A DNA stretch of 64,000 nucleotides from Microbacterium sp. M28 (GCF_025836995.1 NZ_CP107546.1:3038001-3102000); one strand, 5' to 3'. Counted from the first letter of the stretch, positions 26,966 through 35,048 are shown. Numbers and translations: made by a program. Notes: generated by a model from the letters alone, not told the origin.

Positions 26966-27598
26966 TCACGACTGCATCCGCGGGTCGTCTGTCGGGTCGG
27001 CGTACATCTGCGGACAGCCGTCGGCGGCGGCATCCGGACGCAGCTCGTAGTGCCAGCGCTCGTTCTCGTAGATCTGGCAGAGACCGAAGCGGTCGCCGTG
27101 CTGCGACAACCAGTCCAGCGCCCGGTCCGGCCCGAAGTCGACGGCATCGCCGGTGACGTGGGCGGATGTCGCGGGCGAGGCGACCCAGCGGGCGGCCTCG
27201 GCCGCCGACCCGTACTCGACGGTCGCGTCGTCGAGCAGCCGCTGCTGGTACTCCGCGGATCGCCAGCCGCTGTTCACGCGCAGCTCGACGCCGTCGCGCT
27301 CGGCCCGCTTCGCCGCGGCACGGATCGCCTCGAGCAGTTCAGGGCGCAGGTTGACGACGGCGGGCGACGAGTCGTCGAACACGGTCGGACGCTCGTCCTC
27401 CGGAATGAAGCCGTCGGCGGCCGTCGGCTGATAGACCGCCTCGGCCAGCGGCGGCGCCGGCGGCACCGCGACCGAACCGTTCGCCGCGGGGATCGTCTGC
27501 AGCACGGCGAGCGCGAGGGCGCAGGTCACGGCGGCGGTTCCGAACAGGACGAGGGCGCGCCGACGGCGAGCACGACGGGATGCAGCAGGGTGACTCAT
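26966..27598 (-). CDS. Membrane-anchored D-Ala-D-Ala carboxypeptidase (M15B, VanY-like)
   Basis: 210 residues. A basic N-terminus and one membrane helix (about residues 15-36) lead to an extracellular M15 peptidase domain with SAHVTGDAVD (Zn ligands His147 and Asp154) and ENERWHYE (catalytic Glu180, Zn ligand His183). It removes the terminal D-Ala from peptidoglycan stem peptides. It is divergent from a VanR/VanS-like system, the arrangement of regulated van genes. The start is ATG 27598; the in-frame extension upstream is not conserved-looking. Confidence 0.9.
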   Translation of the reverse strand: MSHPAASRRARRRRALVLFGTAAVTCALALAVLQTIPAANGSVAVPPAPPLAEAVYQPTAADGFIPEDERPTVFDDSSPAVVNLRPELLEAIRAAAKRAERDGVELRVNSGWRSAEYQQRLLDDATVEYGSAAEAARWVASPATSAHVTGDAVDFGPDRALDWLSQHGDRFGLCQIYENERWHYELRPDAAADGCPQMYADPTDDPRMQS

Positions 27599-27685
27599 GA
27601 TCACCAGTGAACGCGCGGCCGTGTTGCGAGGGCGTATGCGATTTCTCATATGTTCCCGATATGCGCGCCTGCGTAGGATGCAGAA

Positions 27686-28357
27686 ATGCGCGTGCTGATC
27701 GTCGAGGACGAGCCCTACCTCGCTGAGGCCATCCGCGACGGTCTCCGCCTCGACGCCATCGCCGCGGACATCGCCGGCGACGGCGACACCGCGCTGGAGC
27801 TGTTGAGCATCAACGCCTATGACATCGCCGTGCTCGACCGCGACATCCCCGGCCCATCGGGCGACGACGTGGCGCGCTGGATCGTCGGCTCAGGCAGCGG
27901 CATCCCGATCCTCATGCTCACCGCAGCTGATCGACTCGACGACAAGGCCTCAGGGTTCGAGCTCGGCGCCGACGACTACCTGACCAAGCCGTTCGAACTG
28001 CGCGAACTGATCCTGCGGCTGCGAGCGCTGGACCGACGCCGCGCGCACGTGCGGCCTCCGGTGCTCGAGATCGCCGGCCTGCGGCTCGACCCCTTCCGTC
28101 GCGAGGTGTTCCGCGACGAACGCTACGTGTCTCTGACGCGCAAGCAGTTCGCGGTGCTCGAGGTGCTCGTGGGTGCCGGGGGCGGGGTCGTGAGCGCCGA
28201 GGAGCTGCTCGAACGCGCCTGGGACGAGAACGCCGATCCGTTCACGAACGCCGTGCGCATCACCGTGTCGTCGTTGCGCAAGCGACTGGGGGATCCGCCG
28301 CTGATCATCACGGTCCCCGGCGTCGGGTACCGCATCGGAACGGATGCGGATGCCTAG
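27686..28357 (+). CDS. OmpR-family response regulator, VanR-like
   Basis: 223 residues. The receiver domain has the phospho-acceptor Asp51 in VLDRDIPGPSG, acidic pair E7/D8 and Lys in LTKPFE. It is followed by an OmpR/PhoB winged helix (LTRKQFAVLEVLVGAGGGVVSAEELLERAWDENADPFTNAVRITVSSLRKRLGDPPLI). The overall pattern resembles actinobacterial VanR-type regulators (from memory, unverified). ATG 27686 is six bases after TAGGAT, a leaderless start. It overlaps the kinase gene by 14 bases and likely controls the divergent carboxypeptidase-racemase-ligase operon. Confidence 0.9.
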   Translation: MRVLIVEDEPYLAEAIRDGLRLDAIAADIAGDGDTALELLSINAYDIAVLDRDIPGPSGDDVARWIVGSGSGIPILMLTAADRLDDKASGFELGADDYLTKPFELRELILRLRALDRRRAHVRPPVLEIAGLRLDPFRREVFRDERYVSLTRKQFAVLEVLVGAGGGVVSAEELLERAWDENADPFTNAVRITVSSLRKRLGDPPLIITVPGVGYRIGTDADA

Positions 28358-29429
28358 GCGCCGCGGGATGAGCGCCCGGGTCAAGCTCACCCTCAGCTAT
28401 GCGGCGGTGGTCGTCGCGTCCGGCGTGCTCCTGCTCGCCGCCGTCGCCGTATTCCTGTTGCGGTATGTACCGACCGGAGGCATCATCGCGGATGTCTTCG
28501 TCCCGAACCGGGACGACCTCATCCGGGCGTTCGTGCCCTCCGCCGCGTTCGTGATGATCGTGCTGCTCGTCGTCGGGATCGCCGGCGGATGGTGGCTCGC
28601 CGGTCGGATGCTGGCGCCGCTGGATCGGATCGGCGCCGTCGCAGCCGCCGTCGCCCAGGGGTCGCTGTCGCACCGGGTCGCCCTGGAGGGGCCGGGCGAC
28701 GAGTTCCGCGATCTCGCCGACGTGTTCGATTCGATGCTCGACAGGCTCGAGGCGGATGCCGCCGAGCAGCAGCGCTTCGCCGCGAACGCCTCGCACGAGC
28801 TGCGCACTCCCCTGGCGATCTCGCAGACGATGCTCGAGGTCGCACGCACCGACCCGGAGCGCGACGTGGACGCCCTGATCGACCGACTGCAGCAGGTCAA
28901 CAGCCGCGCGATCGAGGTGACCGAAGCGCTGCTCGTCCTGAGCCGTGCCGAGCGCCGCGCCTTCGCCAGGGAGACCGTCGAGCTCTCGCTGCTGTCAGAG
29001 GAGGCGGTCGAGACCCTTGCCCCGCTCGCCGACCGTCACGGCGTCACGATCGACGTCGGCGGCGACGCCGGCACCGTCGCCGGCTCGCCCGCGCTGCTGC
29101 AGCAGCTGGTCATGAACCTCGTCCACAATGCGATCGTCCACAACGTCGCGGCCGGCGGGATGGTAGCGGCTCGGACGCACGCGCGACCGGGTGCCATGGC
29201 GCTCGTCGTCGAGAACACCGGGCCGCCGCTGAACCCGGATACCATCGCGACGCTGACCGAGCCGTTCCAGCGCGGAGCGGACCGCGCCAGGACGGACGAT
29301 CACGTCGGCGTCGGACTTGGCCTCGCGATCGCCAGCCGCATCGCCGAGGCGCACGACGGCGCGCTCGTGCTGTCGCCCCGAACGGGCGGCGGGCTCGTCG
29401 TGACGGTGTGGCTGCCGCGCGCGGTGTAG
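28344..29429 (+). CDS. Sensor histidine kinase, VanS-like
   Basis: 361 residues. Two membrane helices (about 17-40 and 66-88) flank a very short extracytoplasmic loop of about 25 residues, followed by a HAMP, a HisKA with His151 (FAANASHELRTPLA) and a HATPase domain (NLVHNAIVHN; VENTGPP; VGVGLGLAIASRIAEAHDG). The small sensor loop is typical of VanS-like kinases that sense within or near the membrane. Start ATG 28344, overlapping the regulator gene, with ATG 28350 or 28368 possible. It is the partner of the preceding response regulator. Confidence 0.9.
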   Translation: MRMPRRRGMSARVKLTLSYAAVVVASGVLLLAAVAVFLLRYVPTGGIIADVFVPNRDDLIRAFVPSAAFVMIVLLVVGIAGGWWLAGRMLAPLDRIGAVAAAVAQGSLSHRVALEGPGDEFRDLADVFDSMLDRLEADAAEQQRFAANASHELRTPLAISQTMLEVARTDPERDVDALIDRLQQVNSRAIEVTEALLVLSRAERRAFARETVELSLLSEEAVETLAPLADRHGVTIDVGGDAGTVAGSPALLQQLVMNLVHNAIVHNVAAGGMVAARTHARPGAMALVVENTGPPLNPDTIATLTEPFQRGADRARTDDHVGVGLGLAIASRIAEAHDGALVLSPRTGGGLVVTVWLPRAV

Positions 29430-29466
29430 CGGCGGCTGCGGCGCGACGGGGACGGACGGCCGGCGA

Positions 29467-29543
29467 CGGATGTCGGGAGAATTCCCGGATGTCGGGCGAA
29501 ACGCGGGGATCGCTCTGACATCCGGGATCGCTCCCGACATCCG
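29467..29543. repeat. Nested palindromic repeat, family B
   Basis: Outer arms CGGATGTCGGGAG (29467-29479) and its complement (29531-29543), and inner arms CCCGGATGTC (29484-29493) and its complement (29517-29526), are both perfect. The stretch CCCGGATGTCGGGCGAAAC recurs exactly near 43.85 kb. It lies between the convergent kinase and azoreductase genes. Confidence 0.8.
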
Positions 29544-29554
29544 TTCCTGGCAGG

Positions 29555-30208
29555 TCAGGCCGCGGCGCCGCGCTTGGCCGCGATCTCGCGGCCGTACGTG
29601 CGAGCGGACTCCTCGGCGGCCGTCTTCAGCTCCTGAGCGGCGTCGGCGAAGGCATCCATCGCGGGGTTCACGCCGACCAGGGTGAACGGGCGCTGCACGA
29701 CGCGCAGGTCGAGGCCCCAGACGTCCTCGAGGGCGCGACGGAGCCATGCGGTGGAGTGGTCCCAGCCCTCCTTGGGGGTACCGGGCGCGTAGTTGCCGCC
29801 GAGAACAGTGACGAGAGTGGCGGGCTTGCCGTTCAGCGCGGTGCCGGTCGGATCGATGCGCGGGTCGGTGTAGGCCAGGTCGAACCAGGTCTTGAAGTGC
29901 TGCGAGACACCGTAGTTGTACAGCGGGACGGCGAACAGCAGCGCGTCGGCACCGATGAGCTCGTCGGCGAATGTCGTCGCCAGCTCGCGTGCGGCGTTCT
30001 GCGCGGGGGTGCGCTGCTCGGCCTCGACGAATCCGCCGGTGACGGCGTCGGCCCATGCGGTCGCGGGCACCGGGTCGAGTGCGACGTCGCGACGGGTGAC
30101 CGTCGAGTCCGGGTGCGCTGCGGTCCACTCGGCCTCCACGAGGTCGGCGAGCTGACGGCTTGCGGAGGTCGCGGGCAGGATGCTGGCATCCAGACGGAAC
30201 AGCGACAT
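29555..30208 (-). CDS. FMN-dependent NADH:quinone oxidoreductase / azoreductase (AzoR-like)
   Basis: 217-residue flavodoxin-like AzoR. MSLFRLDASILPATSASRQLADLVEAEW binds the FMN phosphate, LFAVPLYNYGVSQHFKTWFDL is the conserved core, and TVLGGNYAPGTPKEGWDHSTAWLRRALEDVWGL follows. It reduces quinones and azo compounds by two electrons. It is divergent from an HxlR-family regulator with a 13-bp palindrome between, the usual layout for quinone/electrophile-responsive control. Confidence 0.9.
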   Translation of the reverse strand: MSLFRLDASILPATSASRQLADLVEAEWTAAHPDSTVTRRDVALDPVPATAWADAVTGGFVEAEQRTPAQNAARELATTFADELIGADALLFAVPLYNYGVSQHFKTWFDLAYTDPRIDPTGTALNGKPATLVTVLGGNYAPGTPKEGWDHSTAWLRRALEDVWGLDLRVVQRPFTLVGVNPAMDAFADAAQELKTAAEESARTYGREIAAKRGAAA

Positions 30209-30228
30209 AGGGCAGTCCTTTCTCTTTT

Positions 30229-30241
30229 CGTAGTCACTACG
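30229..30241. promoter_or_regulatory. Putative HxlR operator
   Basis: CGTAGTCACTACG is a perfect odd-length palindrome 20 bases upstream of the azoreductase start and about 45 bases from the HxlR gene start. It is the best candidate site for the divergently encoded HxlR regulator. Confidence 0.6.
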
Positions 30242-30287
30242 TTTTTCTTAGCGACTGCGAACACACTAGCACCGTTAGACTGGAGGC

Positions 30288-30626
30288 ATGGCCGAGACCG
30301 AGGTGAGCGTCCAGATCTGTGACGCGGCAGTCACCCTGGCCTTCAGCGTGCTCGGAAAGCGCTGGAACGGCATGATCGTGGCCACCCTCGGCGGGGGTCC
30401 GTCGTCGTTCGCGGCGCTGCGACGCGCGGTCGACGGCATCAGCGACACCGTGCTCTCCGACCGTCTGAGTGAGCTGGCGCAGGCGGGTCTCGTCGCCCGT
30501 ACGGTCGACGCCGGCCCGCCGGTCTCGGTGTCGTACGAGCTCACCGAGAGTGGGCTCGGCCTCCTGCCGATCCTCGATCAGCTCGGCCGCTGGGCCTCGG
30601 CGAACCTGGGCGCGTCGGCGCACTGA
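30288..30626 (+). CDS. HxlR-family winged-helix regulator
   Basis: 112 residues with the HxlR signature CDAAVTLAFSVLGKRWNGMIVATLGGGPSSFAALRRAVDGISDTVLSDRLSELAQAGLVARTV. Cys11 near the N-terminus corresponds to the redox-sensing Cys of the YodB/QorR group, which respond to quinones and diamide. ATG 30288 is six bases after TAGACT. It most likely represses the divergent azoreductase gene. Confidence 0.9.
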   Translation: MAETEVSVQICDAAVTLAFSVLGKRWNGMIVATLGGGPSSFAALRRAVDGISDTVLSDRLSELAQAGLVARTVDAGPPVSVSYELTESGLGLLPILDQLGRWASANLGASAH

Positions 30627-30650
30627 CCGCGGGCAGCTCGTGAGCGACAG

Positions 30651-30740
30651 CCGGAACACCTGCACGACGCGGGAACACCTGCACGACCGGATGCCGGATT
30701 TCATCGTGCATTCGTTCCCCGATCGTGCATCTGCACCCGC
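30651..30740. repeat. Nested palindromic repeat, family A
   Basis: A near copy of the 24692-24780 element: GAACACCTGCACGACCGGAT, then CGTGCATTCGTTCCCCGATC and a closing ATCGTGCATCTGCACC. It lies between the convergent HxlR and zinc-ribbon SDR genes. The arms are less perfect than in the 24.7 kb copy. Confidence 0.78.
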
Positions 30741-30758
30741 CAGGACAGCCCCGCGCGC

Positions 30759-32267
30759 TCACCAGGGGTTCGGCTTGTAGTCCTTCAGGAAGACGCCGTA
30801 CAGGTCGTTGCCCGCTTCGCCCTGCACGATCGGGTCGTACACGCGCGCGGCTCCGTCGACGAGGTCGAGTGGAGCGTGGAAGCCCTCCTCCGCGAGGCGC
30901 ACCTTCGTGTAGTGCGGGCGCTCGTCCGTGATCCAGCCGGTGTCGACCGCCGTCATGAGGATGCGGTCGGACTCGAACAACTCGCCGGCGCTCGTTCGCG
31001 TCAGCATGTTCAATGCCGCTTTCGCCATGTTCGTGTGCGGATGCCCCGGCCCCTTGTAGCGGCGCGAGAACTGCCCCTCCATGGCCGACACGTTGACGAT
31101 GTACTTCTTGTCGAAATCGGATGCCGCCATCGACGCCCTGAGCCTGCTGATGAGCAGGAACGGGGCAGTCGTGTTCGCGAGCTGCACCTCGAGCATCTCC
31201 AGTGGGTCGACCTGATCGACCGATTGCACCCAGCTGTTCGTGCGGTTGACATCGGGCACGAGACCGCCTGCATCGATCGCGCTGCCGTCGGCATGCTTCT
31301 CGAGCGACGACGAACCCGGTGCCATCGCGAGCTTCGCGAGGTCCTCGGCGGTGAGCGCCTGACCACCCTGTTCCGCGACGGTACCGGCGAGCGCCGCGAC
31401 AGACAGCAGAGGATGCGCGTCGACCGACGCCTGCAGCGCCTGCGGATGCGGGTCGGCCGTGTGACCGAACGTCTCCATCTCGGGCAGCGGTCCGTCGGGG
31501 AGCGGCTGCAGCTCGGCATCCGTCAGCAGCGAGTATGCGCCGGGCGAGCGACGCACGGTCTGCGCCGCGTTGTTGATGAGGATGTCCAACGGGCCCTGGG
31601 CGGCGACCGAGTCGGCGAGTCCGATCACCTGCGCCGGGTCGCGCAGATCGATGCCGACGATGCGCAGACGGTGCAGCCACTCGGCGGAGTCGGGCAGTGA
31701 GGTGAAGCGGCGGACCGCATCGCGCGGGAAACGCGTCGTGATCGTCAGATGCGCGCCGTCGCGCAGCAGCCGGAGCGCGATGTACATGCCGATCTTGGCA
31801 CGCCCTCCGGTGAGCAGAGCGCGGCGGCCGGAGAGGTCGGTCCTGGCGTCGCGCCTGGCGTGACTGAACCGGGCGCACTCGGGGCAGAGCTGGTGATAGA
31901 AGGCGTCGACGACGGTGTACGGCTGCTTGCAGATGTAGCAGTTGCGCGGCTTGAGCAGTGTTCCTGCGGTCGGCGCCTCGGTGGATGCCGCGAGCGGAAT
32001 ACCCCGCGTCTCGTCGTCGATCCGATCGGGAGCACCGGTGGCGGTGTTGGCGACGACGGCCTTGTCCGCTTCGGCGATCGCGTCGCGGATCTCCTTGCGG
32101 CGGACGCGCTTGGCGGCCTTGAACATGGCGGCCGTGGCACGACGGACCGCGATGTAATCGGGGTGCTCCTGGTCGATCTCGTGCAGCGAGGCCAGCACCC
32201 GCAGCGTCGTCTCGAGATCCTCGGGGTCGATGCCGGAGTCCAGCAGGGGGTCAGAGGCATCGGTCAT
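30759..32267 (-). CDS. Zinc-ribbon-containing SDR-family oxidoreductase
   Basis: 502 residues. A helical N-terminus (1-100) and a zinc ribbon with C110-x2-C113 and C128-x2-C131 (CYICKQPYTVVDAFYHQLCPEC) precede a Rossmann SDR domain (LLTGGRAKIGMYIALRLLRDGAHLTITTRFP; LDILINNAAQTVRR). The usual YxxxK is TNMAK, so the catalytic Tyr seems to be Thr although the Lys is present. A long insertion (about residues 250-340) separates the NNA motif from the Ser strand (NVSAMEGQF). The reaction is unknown; the divergent M4 protease gene is probably unrelated. Confidence 0.85.
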   Translation of the reverse strand: MTDASDPLLDSGIDPEDLETTLRVLASLHEIDQEHPDYIAVRRATAAMFKAAKRVRRKEIRDAIAEADKAVVANTATGAPDRIDDETRGIPLAASTEAPTAGTLLKPRNCYICKQPYTVVDAFYHQLCPECARFSHARRDARTDLSGRRALLTGGRAKIGMYIALRLLRDGAHLTITTRFPRDAVRRFTSLPDSAEWLHRLRIVGIDLRDPAQVIGLADSVAAQGPLDILINNAAQTVRRSPGAYSLLTDAELQPLPDGPLPEMETFGHTADPHPQALQASVDAHPLLSVAALAGTVAEQGGQALTAEDLAKLAMAPGSSSLEKHADGSAIDAGGLVPDVNRTNSWVQSVDQVDPLEMLEVQLANTTAPFLLISRLRASMAASDFDKKYIVNVSAMEGQFSRRYKGPGHPHTNMAKAALNMLTRTSAGELFESDRILMTAVDTGWITDERPHYTKVRLAEEGFHAPLDLVDGAARVYDPIVQGEAGNDLYGVFLKDYKPNPW

Positions 32268-32324
32268 TACGCCGATTTTACGCGAGCCGCCTGTATGTCC
32301 CCGGCCGGGCGTACGGTCGATGTC

Positions 32325-33389
32325 ATGAGCACAACATCGCCCGGCATCATTCCCGCCTATCTGCTCGCCCGCCTTGCCGAATCCGGGCGCTTCCCGCATG
32401 CCGCCGATGCCGCCCGCCAGACGCTCCTCGCCGGCCGCCCGCCCTATCGCGCGCGCATCAATCTGTCGATCGACGCCGACGGCTCGCTCGTCGCCGAGCT
32501 CTCCGATGCCCCCAACCGCACGATCAGCGACGCGCAGAACGCGGAGACCCTTCCCGGCGTCATCGTGCGCACAGAAGACGAGGGCCCGGTGGAGGACGTC
32601 GCGGTCAACGAGGCGTTCGACGGGCTCGGGGCGACCTTCGAGCTGCTGCTCGGCGCCTTCGGCCGCAACTCGCTCGACGACGCCGGGGCACCGCTCGACG
32701 CCACGGTGCACTACGGCCTCGACTACGACAACGCCTTCTGGGACGGCGAGCGCATGGTCTTCGGCGACGGGGACGGCGAGGTGTTCCGCGGGTTCACCGG
32801 CGCGCTGTCCGTCATCGGACACGAGCTGGCCCACGGCGTCATCCAGCACACCGCCGGGCTCGCCTACCAGGGGCAGTCCGGCGCGCTGAACGAGTCCATC
32901 GCCGACGTCTTCGGCGCTCTGACCGAGCAGCATGCCGCCGGCGAGACTGCCGAGCAGGCCGACTGGCTGATCGGTCGGGGGATCTTCACCGACGAGGTCC
33001 AGGGGGTCGCGCTGCGCAACATGCTCGAGCCCGGCACCGCCTATGACGACGACGAGCTCGGCAAGGACCCGCAGCCTGCACACATGCGCGATTTCGTGAA
33101 CACCACCGAGGACAACGGCGGCGTGCACATCAATTCCGGCATCCCGAACCGCGCGTTCGCGCTCACCGCGCGAGCGCTCGGCGGACACGCCTGGGAGCGC
33201 GCAGGGCAGGTCTGGTATCGCGCCCTGATCGGAGAGCTGTCGAGCGCGGCCGACTTCCGGACGTTCGCGGACGCCACTGCGGATGCCGCCACGGAGTTGT
33301 ACGGTGAGGAATCGGAGGTGACGACCGCCGTCCGCACCGCATGGAGAACGGTCGGCGTGTACGAGGATGAGCGCTCAGCACCACGATGA
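32325..33389 (+). CDS. M4-family metallopeptidase, protealysin-like
   Basis: 354-residue thermolysin-family zinc protease with HELAH at 166-170 (two Zn ligands and the catalytic Glu) and NESIAD at 189-194 (third ligand Glu190). The substrate-binding region GGVHINSGIPNRAFAL includes the transition-state His. It has a short protealysin-type propeptide (IIPAYLLARLAESG, cf. the PPYLL motif) and no signal peptide, so it should be cytoplasmic or released non-classically. The emfourin-like gene overlaps its end by 23 bases. TACGGT lies seven bases before ATG 32325. Confidence 0.9.
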   Translation: MSTTSPGIIPAYLLARLAESGRFPHAADAARQTLLAGRPPYRARINLSIDADGSLVAELSDAPNRTISDAQNAETLPGVIVRTEDEGPVEDVAVNEAFDGLGATFELLLGAFGRNSLDDAGAPLDATVHYGLDYDNAFWDGERMVFGDGDGEVFRGFTGALSVIGHELAHGVIQHTAGLAYQGQSGALNESIADVFGALTEQHAAGETAEQADWLIGRGIFTDEVQGVALRNMLEPGTAYDDDELGKDPQPAHMRDFVNTTEDNGGVHINSGIPNRAFALTARALGGHAWERAGQVWYRALIGELSSAADFRTFADATADAATELYGEESEVTTAVRTAWRTVGVYEDERSAPR

Positions 33390-33804
33390 AGCCGTGACGA
33401 TCGTCGTCGTGCGCAGCGGCGGTTTCGCCGGCCTGCGACGCGAGTGGCGGGTGGATGCCGGGGACGACGACGCGGATCGATGGCTCCTCCTCGTCGAGGC
33501 GTGCCCCTGGGATGACGGCTCAAGGCCGGTGTCGGGGCCGGACACCCGAGCAGAGGATGCTCCCGAACAGGACGGATCCGAACCCGGCGGCGCCGCCTCG
33601 CCGACCGCCCCCGCCCGCCGTGGGGCCGCCAGGCCGGAACCGGCACCCGAACCGGGGCCGTCGCCGCGTCCAGCCGACCGCTACGTCTGGATCATCCGGG
33701 CCCGGACCCCTGAGCAGCGCCTCGAGCGCGAGCTCCCCGAGCCCGCGGTCACCGGCCCGTGGCGAGACCTCGTCGAGGCCGTCCGCTCGGCGAACCGGGC
33801 CTGA
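33367..33804 (+). CDS. Emfourin-like protealysin inhibitor
   Basis: 145 residues. The N-terminus VTIVVVRSGGFAGLRREWRVD matches emfourin, the slow-binding inhibitor encoded beside protealysin-like proteases, and WIIRARTPEQRLERELPEPAVTGPWRDLVEAVRSA fits its C-terminal half. Between them, residues 48-103 are a Pro/Ala/Glu-rich insertion that standard emfourins lack. The start ATG 33367 lies inside the protease gene. It probably keeps the cytoplasmic protease inactive until release. The family call rests on motif and context. Confidence 0.8.
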   Translation: MSAQHHDEAVTIVVVRSGGFAGLRREWRVDAGDDDADRWLLLVEACPWDDGSRPVSGPDTRAEDAPEQDGSEPGGAASPTAPARRGAARPEPAPEPGPSPRPADRYVWIIRARTPEQRLERELPEPAVTGPWRDLVEAVRSANRA

Positions 33805-33884
33805 ACCGCAGACACCCTTGCACAGGCCGTGTCGGAGGCCCACTGTTGAATCAGTGACAACGTCCCACTCATCGAGGAGTCACG

Positions 33885-34787
33885 ATGGCGCAGAAGATCA
33901 TCCCCAACCTCTGGTTCAACCGCGACGCCGACGAGGCCGGCGGTTTCTACAGCGAGGTGCTCCCCCGCACCGGCACGCGCGTCAGCGCCCGATATCCCGA
34001 TGACGTCCCCGACTGGCAGGCGGAGTTCGCCGGTGAGACCCTGGTCGTCGATCTGGACGTCGACGGCTACCAGATCGCGCTGATCAACGCCGGCGACGAG
34101 TTCCGCCCGAACCCGTCCATCTCGTTCATGCTGAACTTCGATCCGCTCGCCTTCGACGACGACGTCGACGCCGCGCGGAGAGCCCTCGACGAGACGTGGA
34201 AGGGACTCTCGAACGGTGGGCGGGTGCTGATGGAGGTCGGCGAGTACCCGTTCAGCCGGCGCTACGGCTGGGTCGAAGACCGCTTCGGTGTCAGTTGGCA
34301 GCTCATCCTGACCGACCCCGAGGGCGAGCCGCGTCCGTTCGTGATCCCGCAGCTGATGTTCAGCGGTCCGGTTCAGGGCAAGGCGCAGGAAGCCGCCGAG
34401 TTCTACGTCTCGCTGTTCGACGACGCGCACCTCGGCTTCATCGCCGAGTACACCGAGCCGACCGGCCCCGCCGCGGCCGGCGACGTCATGTTCGGAGAGT
34501 TTCATCTCGCAGGGCAGCCGTTCTCGATGATGGACTCCGCCGTCGTGCAGGACTTCACGTTCGGCGCCGGCGTCTCGCTCGAGGTGCGCTGCGCCGACCA
34601 GGCCGAGATCGATCGGCTCTGGGACGCCCTCAGCGCTGTGCCCGAGGCCGAGCAGTGCGGTTGGCTCGCCGACCGTTACGGGGTCAGCTGGCAGATCGTC
34701 CCAGAGAACATGGGCGAACTCATGGAGCGCCCTGGCGCCTACGAGACGATGATGAACCAGAAGAAGATCGTCATCGCCGAGTACTGA
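33885..34787 (+). CDS. Tandem VOC/PhnB-like protein
   Basis: 300 residues forming two PhnB-type VOC modules (about 1-140 and 150-290). Each ends with the same motif, WVEDRFGVSWQLILTDPEG and LADRYGVSWQIVPENMGEL, indicating an internal duplication. Such proteins resemble 3-demethylubiquinone-9 methyltransferase-like VOC proteins of unknown activity. CGAGGAG precedes ATG 33885. It is a monocistronic gene. Confidence 0.85.
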   Translation: MAQKIIPNLWFNRDADEAGGFYSEVLPRTGTRVSARYPDDVPDWQAEFAGETLVVDLDVDGYQIALINAGDEFRPNPSISFMLNFDPLAFDDDVDAARRALDETWKGLSNGGRVLMEVGEYPFSRRYGWVEDRFGVSWQLILTDPEGEPRPFVIPQLMFSGPVQGKAQEAAEFYVSLFDDAHLGFIAEYTEPTGPAAAGDVMFGEFHLAGQPFSMMDSAVVQDFTFGAGVSLEVRCADQAEIDRLWDALSAVPEAEQCGWLADRYGVSWQIVPENMGELMERPGAYETMMNQKKIVIAEY

Positions 34788-34814
34788 GCAGGCGACGGGG
34801 CGCACAATGGACGC

Positions 34815-35030
34815 ATGGGAATGTTCACGCAACGCCCCGAAGACAAGGGCGCCTGGGCCGCGCTCCCCGGCGAGCCCTCCGAATCGGATGCCGCCGACGA
34901 GCTTCCTCCGGGCCAGATCGACCCGCTGAGCATCGGTCTCGGCGCCTCGGTCGAGTCGATCGTGTTCCCCGTCGCGCCACCGGTCCCCGAGGCCGCCGAC
35001 CACAGCGACGGCGCACCACCCGCACCCTGA
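34815..35030 (+). CDS. Small conserved hypothetical protein
   Basis: 71 residues, acidic and Pro-rich, opening MGMFTQRPEDKGAWAALPGEP, a pattern I associate with short conserved actinobacterial proteins. It has no membrane segment and is probably disordered. CACAAT six bases before ATG 34815 would give a leaderless mRNA. Function unknown. Confidence 0.65.
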   Translation: MGMFTQRPEDKGAWAALPGEPSESDAADELPPGQIDPLSIGLGASVESIVFPVAPPVPEAADHSDGAPPAP

Positions 35031-35048
35031 TCCGGCCCCCTCCGACGA

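Noticed and set aside
24781..29429. Calling the block a proven vancomycin-resistance operon
   Set aside because: There is no VanH/VanX and no diagnostic D-Lac or D-Ser ligase residue pattern; only a van-like arrangement can be supported.
30759..33188. 809-residue reading for the zinc-ribbon SDR
   Set aside because: The upstream part is antisense to the M4 protease gene; the domain starts at ATG 32267.
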